In this document: positions 1-6,856 of the stretch, in pieces
Layout of the letters: each line of letters opens with the position of its first letter
Numbering within the stretch: the stretch's first letter is position 1
Assembly: GCA_020851615.1 (NCBI GenBank)
Contig: JADZCL010000164.1
Span: forward strand, 1 to 13,637
Source: Rubrivivax sp.
Lineage (GTDB): Bacteria > Pseudomonadota > Gammaproteobacteria > Burkholderiales > Burkholderiaceae_C
Length of the DNA stretch: 13,637 nt
Direction: 5' to 3'
The notes under the pieces: generated by a model
What the model was told of the DNA's origin: nothing
The model's database searches: none
Seen by the model: only the letters and a program-made list of their open reading frames with translations
Translations under genes and position numbers: made by a program

Positions 1-281
1 CCTTCTACGTCGCGATGCCGAGTTCGACGCTGGACCTGACGGTGCGCGATGGCGTGGCCGAGATTCCGATCGAGGAACGCAGCGCGCGCGAGGTGACGCA
101 CATCAGCGGGCGCAGCGCCGAGGGTGACCTCATCGAGGTGCAACTGGTACCGCCTGCCAGTGCGGCCGCCAACCCGGCCTTCGACGTCACACCGGCGCGG
201 CTGGTGAGCGGGCTCGTCACCGAGCATGGCGTGCTCGCGGCGCAGGAAGCGGGCTTGCGGCGCCTGCGCGAGCGCACATGA
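1..281 (+). CDS. mtnA: S-methyl-5-thioribose-1-phosphate isomerase, C-terminal fragment
   Basis: Only the last ~92 codons are in the window (reading frame begins at base 3; the gene starts upstream). MtnA converts 5-methylthioribose 1-phosphate to 5-methylthioribulose 1-phosphate in the cytoplasm during salvage of methylthioadenosine. The visible part opens [12 protein letters not shown] and continues with G..EIPIEER, the conserved C-terminal signature of MtnA / eIF2B-like isomerases (PSST-D followed by IPIEER). The catalytic Cys and Asp of the family lie upstream of the window and cannot be checked. The TGA stop overlaps the ATG of the next gene (ATGA, 278-281), indicating translational coupling with the aldolase. 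The recognition rests on motif memory, but the motif pair is quite specific; the related aIF2B/eIF2B-like proteins are the main alternative. Confidence 0.88.
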   Translation, partial: FYVAMPSSTLDLTVRDGVAEIPIEERSAREVTHISGRSAEGDLIEVQLVPPASAAANPAFDVTPARLVSGLVTEHGVLAAQEAGLRRLRERT

Positions 282-964
282 ACGCGCCATCCTGCCCGGA
301 TGACGAAGCTGCCGCGCGGGAGGAGATCGTCGCTGCGCTGCGCGATCTCGACGCCCGCGGCCTCAACCGGGGTAGCAGCGGCAACTTGAGCCTGCGCTGG
401 GGTGCCGGCTGCCTGATCACGCCGACCGGCATGGAGGCCACACAGATCACGCCCTGCGACCTCGTCTGGCTGGGCCTGGACGGCAAGCCGCGCGGGCACT
501 TGAGGCCGTCGTCGGAGTGGCACTTGCATGCCGCGCTGTACCGCAAGCGGCCCGCGCTCAACGCCATCGTCCACACGCACGCCCCCTACGCGACCGCGCT
601 GGCCTGCCTGCGGCGCGACCTGCCGGCCTTTCATTACATGGTCGCGGTGGCCGGGGGTGACAGCGTACGCTGCGCGCCGTATCACCTGTTCGGAACCGAG
701 GCCCTGTCCGCCGCCGTGCTGCAGGCGATGGACGACCGGCTGGCCTGCCTGCTGGCCACGCACGGCGCGGTCAGCGCGGGTGCCACGCTGCGCCAGGCGC
801 TCAAGGTGATGCAGGAACTCGAGTCCCTCTGCCAGAGTTACCTGGCGGCGCTGGCCGCCGGGGAGCCGGTTCTTCTCACGGCTGCCGAAATGGCCGAGGT
901 GATCGAGAAGTTCCGCGGTTACGGGCAGGGGCCGGTCGCCGCTGCTGCAGACGACGCGGGTTGA
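278..964 (+). CDS. class II aldolase, fuculose-phosphate-aldolase-like (probable 5-methylthioribulose/5-deoxyribulose 1-phosphate aldolase)
   Basis: 228 residues, matching the class II aldolase/adducin family. Visible features are a phosphate-binding SSGNLSLR segment (33-40) and ITPTGM (47-52), PSSEW with the probable catalytic acid Glu80, zinc ligands His99 and His101 (HTH) and His162 (THG), and a C-terminal KFRGYG with Tyr215. This layout, especially PSSEW, HYM..AGG (119-127) and the terminal KF..YG, resembles L-fuculose-1-phosphate aldolase more than the MtnB dehydratase. Because the ATG overlaps the mtnA stop, the likely substrate is the MtnA product, which would be cleaved to dihydroxyacetone phosphate plus an aldehyde (the DHAP shunt known in some bacteria). 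The classical alternative is MtnB, methylthioribulose-1-phosphate dehydratase, and automatic annotation may call it that. Family assignment is firm; the substrate is inferred from the neighbour. Confidence 0.85.
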   Translation: MNAPSCPDDEAAAREEIVAALRDLDARGLNRGSSGNLSLRWGAGCLITPTGMEATQITPCDLVWLGLDGKPRGHLRPSSEWHLHAALYRKRPALNAIVHTHAPYATALACLRRDLPAFHYMVAVAGGDSVRCAPYHLFGTEALSAAVLQAMDDRLACLLATHGAVSAGATLRQALKVMQELESLCQSYLAALAAGEPVLLTAAEMAEVIEKFRGYGQGPVAAAADDAG

Positions 965-965
965 G

Positions 966-1889
966 TCAGCGCGGGGTGCCCGATTCGCGACGCGCCGGCC
1001 AGGTCGCGAGCAATACGCCAGCCATCGCGAGCACGAAGGCCGCGCCGTGCCAGGCCGTGACAGGCTCGCCCAGTACCAGCACGCCGACTGCCGCCGCACT
1101 TACCGGCAGCAGCACGGTGAAGATGCCCGCGCGGGCGGCTGGCACGTGTTGCAGGCCCTTCATCCACAGCCACACCGTCACCACGCTGGCGGCCAGCGCG
1201 TAGAAGAGCAGCAGCGCCCAGAGCGCGGGCGTGAGCGCGCTGAAATCGAACGACCGGGCTTGCCAGAGCCCAAGCGGCGTGACCAGCACGAGGCCCCAGA
1301 GGTTGATGATCGCGCTGATGCGGCGCGCGGAGACCTGCCCCGTGAGCCGCTTGCCGATGACGACGTAGCTTGCCTCGCAGAGCACAGCCGCCAGCAGCAG
1401 CCCAAAACCCAGCGGCGAGGCGCCGGCAACGGCGCTGCCATCGGCCCGTGCCGTGGCAAGCAGCGCCATGCCGCCGCCGGCGCAGGCAATCGCCAGCACC
1501 ACGCGCGGCGTGATGCGTTCGGCAAGGAAGAAGTGCGATAACAGCGCGACGGCAGCCGGAATGCCAGCCATGGCGATTCCAGCGGCCAACGCCGAACTGA
1601 GCTTCACGCCGTAGAGCATGAAGATCGAGAACAGGAAGTTGCCCAGAAAGCTCTCGAGGAAGAGCAGGCGCCGGTCGTGCCGCGACAGCGGCGCTTCACC
1701 GGCCCGGGCCGGCACCCAGTGCGGCATGGCCAAGGCCGCGATGCCAAAGCGCATCCAGGCCAGCAGGAAGACGGGCACTGCGGCCACCAGGACTTTGGAC
1801 AAGCCGACGTAGAGCCCGACCAGGACCATGCTGGCGGCGAGGCTGAGATAGGCGCGCAGCCAGGGCGGCGCGAGGGCGATGAAGGGCAC
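966..1889 (-). CDS. EamA/DMT-family inner-membrane transporter
   Basis: 307 residues, dominated by hydrophobic stretches consistent with about ten membrane helices in two EamA repeats, the usual size for drug/metabolite transporter (DMT) permeases. Helix 1 contains MVLVGLYVGLSKVL and the first repeat ends near ALLATARADG. The second repeat begins around LGFGLLLAAVLCEASYVVIG, and LGEPVTAWHGAAFVLAMAG near the end is a typical family tail (glycine/glutamate turn before the last helix). Such proteins usually export amino acids or other metabolites; no substrate can be assigned. The start used is GTG at 1889 with no clear ribosome-binding site; the next ATG (1829) would cut into helix 1, so an upstream start is preferred. 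The gene converges with the aldolase gene, with one base between the stop codons. Confidence 0.85.
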   Translation of the reverse strand: MPFIALAPPWLRAYLSLAASMVLVGLYVGLSKVLVAAVPVFLLAWMRFGIAALAMPHWVPARAGEAPLSRHDRRLLFLESFLGNFLFSIFMLYGVKLSSALAAGIAMAGIPAAVALLSHFFLAERITPRVVLAIACAGGGMALLATARADGSAVAGASPLGFGLLLAAVLCEASYVVIGKRLTGQVSARRISAIINLWGLVLVTPLGLWQARSFDFSALTPALWALLLFYALAASVVTVWLWMKGLQHVPAARAGIFTVLLPVSAAAVGVLVLGEPVTAWHGAAFVLAMAGVLLATWPARRESGTPR

Positions 1890-2234
1890 GCGAGGGCAGT
1901 GTCAGCGCGAGGCGACCGAGGGCTCTGGAGCGCGCGAGGATAAGGCGTGGCGTGTGTGCATCGGTTGCGGTGTGCGGTTCGGGCTGCGCGCGTTGCGTCC
2001 TGCATGACGAGGCGCGAATCTCGTAATGCGGAAACAACCTCTTCTGCGGCGCAGCAAAATCTTCCGATCTGGGTCATTGCGCTGTCACAATGCGGGATTG
2101 GATTCGTAACGTGTTGATTTATAGGCCGCCGAATGCATGTCTTCTATAAGATATAAGTCTTGGCATCGCTTGCCGGCGCCGTTAACCTTCAACGTGAAAT
2201 CCCTGCTTTCCCATCCGCACACAGGAGCCCCTTG
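1890..2234. other. intergenic region between divergent transporter and aceA
   Basis: This 345-base stretch has no convincing gene on either strand. It separates the minus-strand transporter from the plus-strand aceA and must contain both promoters. The first ~200 bases are GC-rich and show nothing recognisable. The part from about 2090 to 2160 is clearly richer in A+T than its surroundings and carries the TCTT/AAGA element annotated separately. A possible plus-strand promoter is TTGGAT (2098-2103) with TATAGG (2120-2125), 16 bases apart; TATAAG also occurs at 2145 and 2152. None of these is compelling alone. Confidence 0.6.
2139..2161 (+). promoter_or_regulatory. AT-rich operator-like element upstream of aceA
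   Basis: TCTTCTATAAGA (2140-2151) is an inverted repeat with 4-base arms TCTT/AAGA, and a second TCTT follows at 2158-2161, giving three alternating half-sites. TATAAG occurs twice (2145-2150, 2152-2157), so the same bases could serve as a -10 box. The element lies ~75 bases before the aceA start in otherwise GC-rich DNA. It may bind a regulator of acetate/glyoxylate metabolism; the regulator is not identified here. Confidence 0.42.
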
Positions 2235-3551
2235 ATGAGCCACCCCACCCGTCAACAGCAGATCGCCGCCCTCGAGAAGGACTGGGCCGAGAACCCGCGC
2301 TGGAAGGGCCTCAAGCGGGGCTACAGCGCGGCCGATGTGGTGCGTCTGCGCGGCTCGGTGCATGTCGAGCACACGCTGGCCAAGCGGGGCGCCGAAAAGC
2401 TCTGGTCGCTGGTCAACGGCGGCGCCGCCAAGGGCTATGTGAACGCCTTCGGTGCCATCACGGCCGGCCAGGCCATGCAACAGGCCAAGGCCGGCCTTGA
2501 AGCCGTCTACCTCTCGGGCTGGCAGGTCGCAGCCGACGGCAACACGAGCGAGACCATGTACCCCGACCAGTCGCTGTACGCGTACGACTCGGTGCCGACC
2601 ATGGTGCGTCGCATCAACAACACCTTCAAGCGCGCTGACGAGATCCAGTGGAGCCGTGGCATCGAGCCCGGCGGCAAGGACTACGTCGACTACTTCCTGC
2701 CCATCGTGGCGGATGCCGAGGCCGGCTTTGGTGGCGTGCTCAACGCCTTCGAGCTGATGAAGAACATGATCACCGCCGGTGCCGCGGGCGTGCACTTCGA
2801 GGACCAGCTTGCGGCCGTCAAGAAGTGTGGCCACATGGGCGGCAAGGTGCTGGTTCCCACGCAGGAGGCGGTTGAGAAGCTGATCGCGGCGCGCTTTGCC
2901 GCCGATGTGATGGGCGTGCCCACCATCGTGCTGGCGCGGACCGACGCCGAGGCTGCCAACCTGCTGACCAGCGACCACGACGCCAACGACAAGCCCTTCC
3001 TGACCGGCGAGCGCACGCAGGAGGGCTTCTACCGCGTGAAGAACGGCTTCGAGCAGGCGATCAGCCGCGGTGTGGCCTACGCCGCCTACGCCGACCTGGT
3101 CTGGTGCGAGACCGGCACCCCGGACCTGGGCTTTGCGCGCGAGTTTGCGCAGGCGGTACTGGCCAAGCACCCGGGCAAGCTGCTGAGCTACAACTGCTCG
3201 CCGTCCTTCAACTGGAAGAAGAACCTGGACGACAAGACCATCGCCCGCTTCCAGGACGAGCTCTCCGCGCTGGGCTACAAGTACCAGTTCATCACCCTGG
3301 CGGGCATCCACCTCAACTGGTACAACACCTTCCGCCTGGCGCACGCCTATGCGCGCGGCGAAGGCATGAAGCACTACGTCGAGCAGGTGCAGGAACCCGA
3401 GTTCAAGGCGCGCGAGCAGGGCTACACGTTCGTGTCGCACCAGCAGGAAGTCGGCGCCGGCTACTTCGACGACGTGACGACCGTCATCCAGGGCGGCAGC
3501 TCGAGCGTGAAGGCGCTCACCGGTTCGACCGAGGAAGAGCAGTTCCACTGA
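2235..3551 (+). CDS. aceA: isocitrate lyase
   Basis: 438 residues, the normal length for bacterial isocitrate lyase, which splits isocitrate into glyoxylate and succinate in the glyoxylate shunt for growth on acetate or fatty acids. The catalytic loop KKCGH is present with Cys198, followed by [13 protein letters not shown]. Other family signatures are [21 protein letters not shown], the metal-binding [17 protein letters not shown], and [11 protein letters not shown] near the C-terminal half. The ATG at 2235 is chosen because AGGAG lies 7-8 bases upstream and the protein then begins [17 protein letters not shown], as in proteobacterial homologues. The open frame extends back to 2160, but that part overlaps the promoter region. 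The gene stands alone: no malate synthase is next to it, and a hairpin terminator follows the stop. Confidence 0.96.
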   Translation: MSHPTRQQQIAALEKDWAENPRWKGLKRGYSAADVVRLRGSVHVEHTLAKRGAEKLWSLVNGGAAKGYVNAFGAITAGQAMQQAKAGLEAVYLSGWQVAADGNTSETMYPDQSLYAYDSVPTMVRRINNTFKRADEIQWSRGIEPGGKDYVDYFLPIVADAEAGFGGVLNAFELMKNMITAGAAGVHFEDQLAAVKKCGHMGGKVLVPTQEAVEKLIAARFAADVMGVPTIVLARTDAEAANLLTSDHDANDKPFLTGERTQEGFYRVKNGFEQAISRGVAYAAYADLVWCETGTPDLGFAREFAQAVLAKHPGKLLSYNCSPSFNWKKNLDDKTIARFQDELSALGYKYQFITLAGIHLNWYNTFRLAHAYARGEGMKHYVEQVQEPEFKAREQGYTFVSHQQEVGAGYFDDVTTVIQGGSSSVKALTGSTEEEQFH

Positions 3552-3587
3552 TCCACGGCGGCGCCGACTCCGGCGCACAATGAGCCC

Positions 3588-3618
3588 AAGGCCCCGCATT
3601 GCCGGGGCCTTGTCCGTT
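3588..3618 (+). terminator. intrinsic-type terminator after aceA
   Basis: A perfect 9-bp stem AAGGCCCCG / CGGGGCCTT (3588-3596 and 3603-3611) encloses the loop CATTGC and is followed by TGTCCGTTT, only moderately rich in T. It sits 36 bases after the aceA stop and just before the next gene. The strong stem makes termination likely, although the weak U tract may allow read-through into the transporter. Confidence 0.75.
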
Positions 3619-3625
3619 TGGCCCC

Positions 3626-5296
3626 GTGCCCGACGAGCCTTCCAACCCCATTCGTGAGGCCATCGGGCCCCCGCTTCAGGTGACGCTTCCGCCTGCGCTG
3701 GCTCCGCTGCAAGGCCCGGTCTTTCGCGGCCTGTGGGTGGCGTGGCTGTTCGCGAACCTGACAATGTGGATGAACGACGTCGCAGCCGCCTGGCTGATGA
3801 CGACGCTCACGGACAGCCCGGTGATGGTGGCGCTGGTGTCCACCGCCAGCACGCTGCCGGTCTTCCTGCTCGGCCTGCCCAGCGGTGCGCTGGCCGACAT
3901 CCTCGACCGGCGCCGCTACTTCGCGACCACGCAGCTATGGGTGTCGGTCATCGCGGCCGTGCTGGCGATGCTGTCGCTTGCTGGCGCCCTGACCGCCGAG
4001 CTGCTGCTGCTGCTGACCTTCCTCAACGGCATCGGCCTGGCGATGCGCTGGCCGGTGTTCGCGGCCATCGTGCCGGCGGTCGTCGACAAGGCCGCGCTGC
4101 CGCAGGCGCTGGCGCTCAACGGTATCGCGATGAATCTCTCGCGCATCGTCGGGCCGGCGCTGGCCGGCGCGCTGCTGGCGGCCTTCAGTCCGGCCGCGGT
4201 GTTCGTCGTCAACGTCGTGCTGGCGGCGGTCGCCTTCGTGCTCATCCTGCGCTGGCGTCACCAGCCCCGCACCAGCACGCTTCCCGGCGAGCGCTTCTGG
4301 GGTGCCATGCGCACCGGCGTCGTCTTCACGCTGCAGTCGACGCGGCTGCGCGTGGTGATGCTGCGCATCTTCCTCTTCTTCCTGCAGGCGACTGCGCTCA
4401 TGGCCCTGCTGCCGCTGGTGGCGCGCGAGTTGCACGGCGGCGGGCCGGGCAGCTTCACGGTCATGCTCTCGTGCGTGGGGGTTGGCGCCATCGTCGCGGC
4501 GATGCGCTTTCCCCACTGGCGGGCACGCTACACGCGCGACCAGTTCATCGTCGTTGGCACGCTGGTGCACGCGGCGATGTCGACGCTCATCGTGTTGACG
4601 GGCGAGCTCTGGATCGCCGTGCCGGCGATGGTCGTGATCGGCATGGCCTGGATCTCGGTGGCCAATTCGCTGACCGTGTCGGCGCAGCAGGCCATGCCCG
4701 ACTGGGTGCGCGCGCGCGGCATGTCGATCTACCAGATGGCGCTGATGGGCGGGTCTGCGGTCAGCTCGCTCGTCTGGGGCCAGGTGGCAAGCGTCTCCTC
4801 GGTGCGCAACGCGGTGTTGCTGGCCGCGGCCCTTGGGTTGCTGATGGTCCTCGCGACGCGGCGCCTGTCGGTGGACTGGAAGGCGGAGCTTGATTTCTCG
4901 CCCGCGCGCACAGCCGGTGTCCCCGAGCCGGCGTTTGCAGTGGGCCCTGACGAAGGGCCGGTGATGGTCACGCTGCAATACCAGATCGACCCGGCGCGCG
5001 CGGAGGAATTCGCAGCGGTGATGGAGCGCACGCGGCGTGCGCGCCTGCGCCAGGGAGCGCTGTCGTGGGGCCTGTTCCGCGACACCGCCGTGCCGGGCCG
5101 CTACGTCGAGTACTTCGTCGACGAGAACTGGATCGAGCACCAGCGCCGGCTCGAGCGCTTCACCGCCTTCGATGCGGAGCTGCGCACACAGCGGCTGGCC
5201 TTTCATGTCGGCACCGAGCCACCGCTGCTGCGCCGCTTCGTGGCGCAGAGCATGTTGCAGCCGCTGCGCAAGGCACGCACGACGCCGCTCGAGTGA
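3626..5296 (+). CDS. MFS transporter with C-terminal soluble domain (MFS_3 / EntS-like)
   Basis: About 556 residues. The first ~415 residues are a major facilitator permease with up to twelve helices, including a motif-A-like loop GALADILDRRR between helices 2 and 3 and the segment WPVFAAIVPAVV typical of the MFS_3 (EntS-like) group. The last ~110 residues form a soluble domain beginning near GPVMVTLQYQIDP and running through GALSWGLFRD and YVEYFVDENWIEHQRR, resembling the antibiotic-biosynthesis-monooxygenase / dimeric alpha-beta barrel fold often attached to this subfamily. A role in export of a small molecule is likely; the substrate is unknown. The start is uncertain: GTG at 3626 is used because the open frame upstream (TTG at 3599) begins inside the aceA terminator loop, but there is no good ribosome-binding site, and a later start such as GTG 3680 remains possible. 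The gene converges with the diguanylate cyclase gene. Confidence 0.86.
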   Translation: MPDEPSNPIREAIGPPLQVTLPPALAPLQGPVFRGLWVAWLFANLTMWMNDVAAAWLMTTLTDSPVMVALVSTASTLPVFLLGLPSGALADILDRRRYFATTQLWVSVIAAVLAMLSLAGALTAELLLLLTFLNGIGLAMRWPVFAAIVPAVVDKAALPQALALNGIAMNLSRIVGPALAGALLAAFSPAAVFVVNVVLAAVAFVLILRWRHQPRTSTLPGERFWGAMRTGVVFTLQSTRLRVVMLRIFLFFLQATALMALLPLVARELHGGGPGSFTVMLSCVGVGAIVAAMRFPHWRARYTRDQFIVVGTLVHAAMSTLIVLTGELWIAVPAMVVIGMAWISVANSLTVSAQQAMPDWVRARGMSIYQMALMGGSAVSSLVWGQVASVSSVRNAVLLAAALGLLMVLATRRLSVDWKAELDFSPARTAGVPEPAFAVGPDEGPVMVTLQYQIDPARAEEFAAVMERTRRARLRQGALSWGLFRDTAVPGRYVEYFVDENWIEHQRRLERFTAFDAELRTQRLAFHVGTEPPLLRRFVAQSMLQPLRKARTTPLE

Positions 5297-5351
5297 GGGT
5301 TGCTGGCGCCGTTCGGGTGGCGGCCCCTGATCGCCAGAGCGTTGCCGAGTC

Positions 5352-5371
5352 CCTGACTGACGGTCGTCAGG
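5352..5371. terminator. possible bidirectional hairpin between convergent genes
   Basis: CCTGAC (5352-5357) and GTCAGG (5366-5371) form a 6-bp stem with an 8-base loop. The hairpin overlaps the stop codon of the diguanylate cyclase gene and lies 55 bases after the transporter stop. There is no T tract on either side, so termination is uncertain. Confidence 0.3.
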
Positions 5372-6569
5372 CTGGTGCCAGGGCCTGACGGGCGCCGACC
5401 GCACGATTGCGGCCGAGGTGCTTGGCCTCGTACAGCGCCTGGTCGGCACGCTCGAGCAGGATGCTCAACAGTTCGTCGGCAGCGTGGGGCTGCGTCGGCA
5501 CCTCGGCGACCGCGTAGCCCGCGGAGAGCGTATAGCTTGCCGTACGACCGTCGCGCAGCCGCACGCTCTGCCGGGCCGCATCGGCCACCAGGCGTTCGGC
5601 CAGTTCACGCGCCTCGTCGATGCCGCACCCGGGCAGCAGGATGCAGAACTCCTCGCCGCCGTAGCGGCCGGCCAGATCGAGCAGACGCACCGAGCTCGAG
5701 ATCTGCCGCGCGGCGTGCGCCAGAGTGCTGTCACCGGCCGCGTGCCCCATGGAGTCGTTGATGCGCTTGAAGTGGTCGATGTCGAGCATGACGAGCGCGC
5801 ACGATTTCATGGGCTGCCTGGCCAGCGTCGCGGCGGCGAGTTCGAAGAAGGCGCTGCGGTTGAAGAGCCCCGTGAGCCCGTCGCGCTGCGCGGCGTCCTC
5901 GGCGCTGCGGCGTTGCTGATCGTGAACGGTGTCGAAGATCCACAGCGAGCAGTTGAGGGTATAGATCAGGTCAAGCAGGAACGGGCCGAGGTTGGTGGCC
6001 GTCGACGAGCCATAGCGGGTCGTGTCGGCGGCGCCGAAGGCACTGGCAAACGCACGCACCAGCAGTGCGGCGGTGAGCAACAGCATCGTGGCCGTGCTGA
6101 CAGCGGTGATCAGGCGCCACTGCGTGCGTGCCGACTGCAGCAAGGCGATCGCGTTCATGGCGAACAGCCCGCCCATTGCCGCGGAGACCGCGGTGACGAT
6201 CACCCGCTGCGGAAGTCCGAAGAGATGCGTGCACGCAATGCTGGCAAAGCCCAGCACCAGCGGGGCGGCGTAGCGTGCGCGGTTGAGCTTGAGATCCAGC
6301 AGCCGGTCGTGGGCCAGCAGTCCGTAGGCGGCCCCGAGCAGGACCAGCGTGTTGGCGATGAACGAGGTGATGAACCAGGACCATTCGTGCCGCATCTGCA
6401 GCAGGAAGAGGCCGACGCCGCTGAGCAGCGTGGCCAGGCCCCAGGCGTGCAGGGCGGTGCGCCGGACCGGCATGCTCCGGGCTGTTATCAGGCTGAACGC
6501 CGTCAGCAGGACGGACAGCATCGCCATCGACAGGATGAGCGTGTACGAGTCCAGTGGCTTGCCGAACAT
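5367..6569 (-). CDS. membrane-bound GGDEF diguanylate cyclase
   Basis: 400 residues. The N-terminal ~200 residues contain about six or seven hydrophobic helices (from LILSMAMLSVLLTAFSLI onward) with no periplasmic sensor domain visible, so it is an integral inner-membrane sensor of unassigned type. A short linker leads to a GGDEF domain starting at DGLTGLFNR (230-238), with LDIDHFKRIND and the active-site GGEEF at 304-308. The product-inhibition site RxxD is intact (R295-L-L-D298, five residues before GGEEF), so the enzyme should make cyclic-di-GMP from two GTP and be feedback-inhibited. No EAL domain is present. ATG 6569 is chosen because the upstream extension to 6809 is Arg/Pro/Ala-rich and does not look like protein. 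The signal sensed cannot be inferred. The gene is monocistronic and converges with the MFS transporter. Confidence 0.9.
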   Translation of the reverse strand: MFGKPLDSYTLILSMAMLSVLLTAFSLITARSMPVRRTALHAWGLATLLSGVGLFLLQMRHEWSWFITSFIANTLVLLGAAYGLLAHDRLLDLKLNRARYAAPLVLGFASIACTHLFGLPQRVIVTAVSAAMGGLFAMNAIALLQSARTQWRLITAVSTATMLLLTAALLVRAFASAFGAADTTRYGSSTATNLGPFLLDLIYTLNCSLWIFDTVHDQQRRSAEDAAQRDGLTGLFNRSAFFELAAATLARQPMKSCALVMLDIDHFKRINDSMGHAAGDSTLAHAARQISSSVRLLDLAGRYGGEEFCILLPGCGIDEARELAERLVADAARQSVRLRDGRTASYTLSAGYAVAEVPTQPHAADELLSILLERADQALYEAKHLGRNRAVGARQALAPA

Positions 6570-6710
6570 GCGCGCCCTACCGGCTGCAGGCGCAGTCCGC
6601 CGCCGCGGCGGCCCCGTGGCGGCCCCGCTCATCGATACCGCGAAGCGACAGGCTGTGCATGCATCCCCTGACTGTGGCCCTGAGCGCGCCGCGGTGAACG
6701 CGTGGGCGGC

Positions 6711-6724
6711 TTGCGCATACGCAA
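6711..6724. repeat. short perfect inverted repeat upstream of diguanylate cyclase gene
   Basis: TTGCG-CATA-CGCAA is a 14-base inverted repeat with perfect 5-base arms. It lies ~140 bases upstream of the cyclase start in the 287-base stretch (6570-6856) that holds no supported gene. It could be an operator, but short palindromes of this kind also arise by chance in GC-rich DNA. Confidence 0.25.
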
Positions 6725-6819
6725 CTTCGACGAGCAGGCCTGCATACTGTAGCCGGGCTGCCGCTTTCAGCGGGGGGGCTGCGTGATCGGGTTGGCGGTT
6801 GCACGCCATGTCCGACTCG

Positions 6820-6844
6820 CCGCGCGAGCCGGCTTCACGCGCGG
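6820..6844 (-). terminator. GC-rich hairpin downstream of the sulfatase operon
   Basis: CCGCGCG (6820-6826) and CGCGCGG (6838-6844) form a perfect 7-bp stem around an 11-base loop that itself contains AGCCGGCT. It starts 12 bases beyond the sulfatase stop codon on the minus strand, where an operon terminator would be expected. No T run follows, so it may act as a Rho-assisted or mRNA-stabilising hairpin instead. Confidence 0.35.
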
Positions 6845-6856
6845 GCAGGGGACGCG

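Noticed and set aside
2085..3764. Very long open frame antisense to aceA (559 codons)
   Set aside because: It lies wholly opposite a clear isocitrate lyase gene; its translation is low-complexity, rich in Val, Leu, Gly, Arg and His and without family motifs. Such frames are expected in GC-rich genes.
3935..5449. Minus-strand open frame of 504 codons opposite the MFS transporter
   Set aside because: Highly charged Arg/His/Gln-rich translation with no motifs, fully opposite a recognisable membrane transporter.
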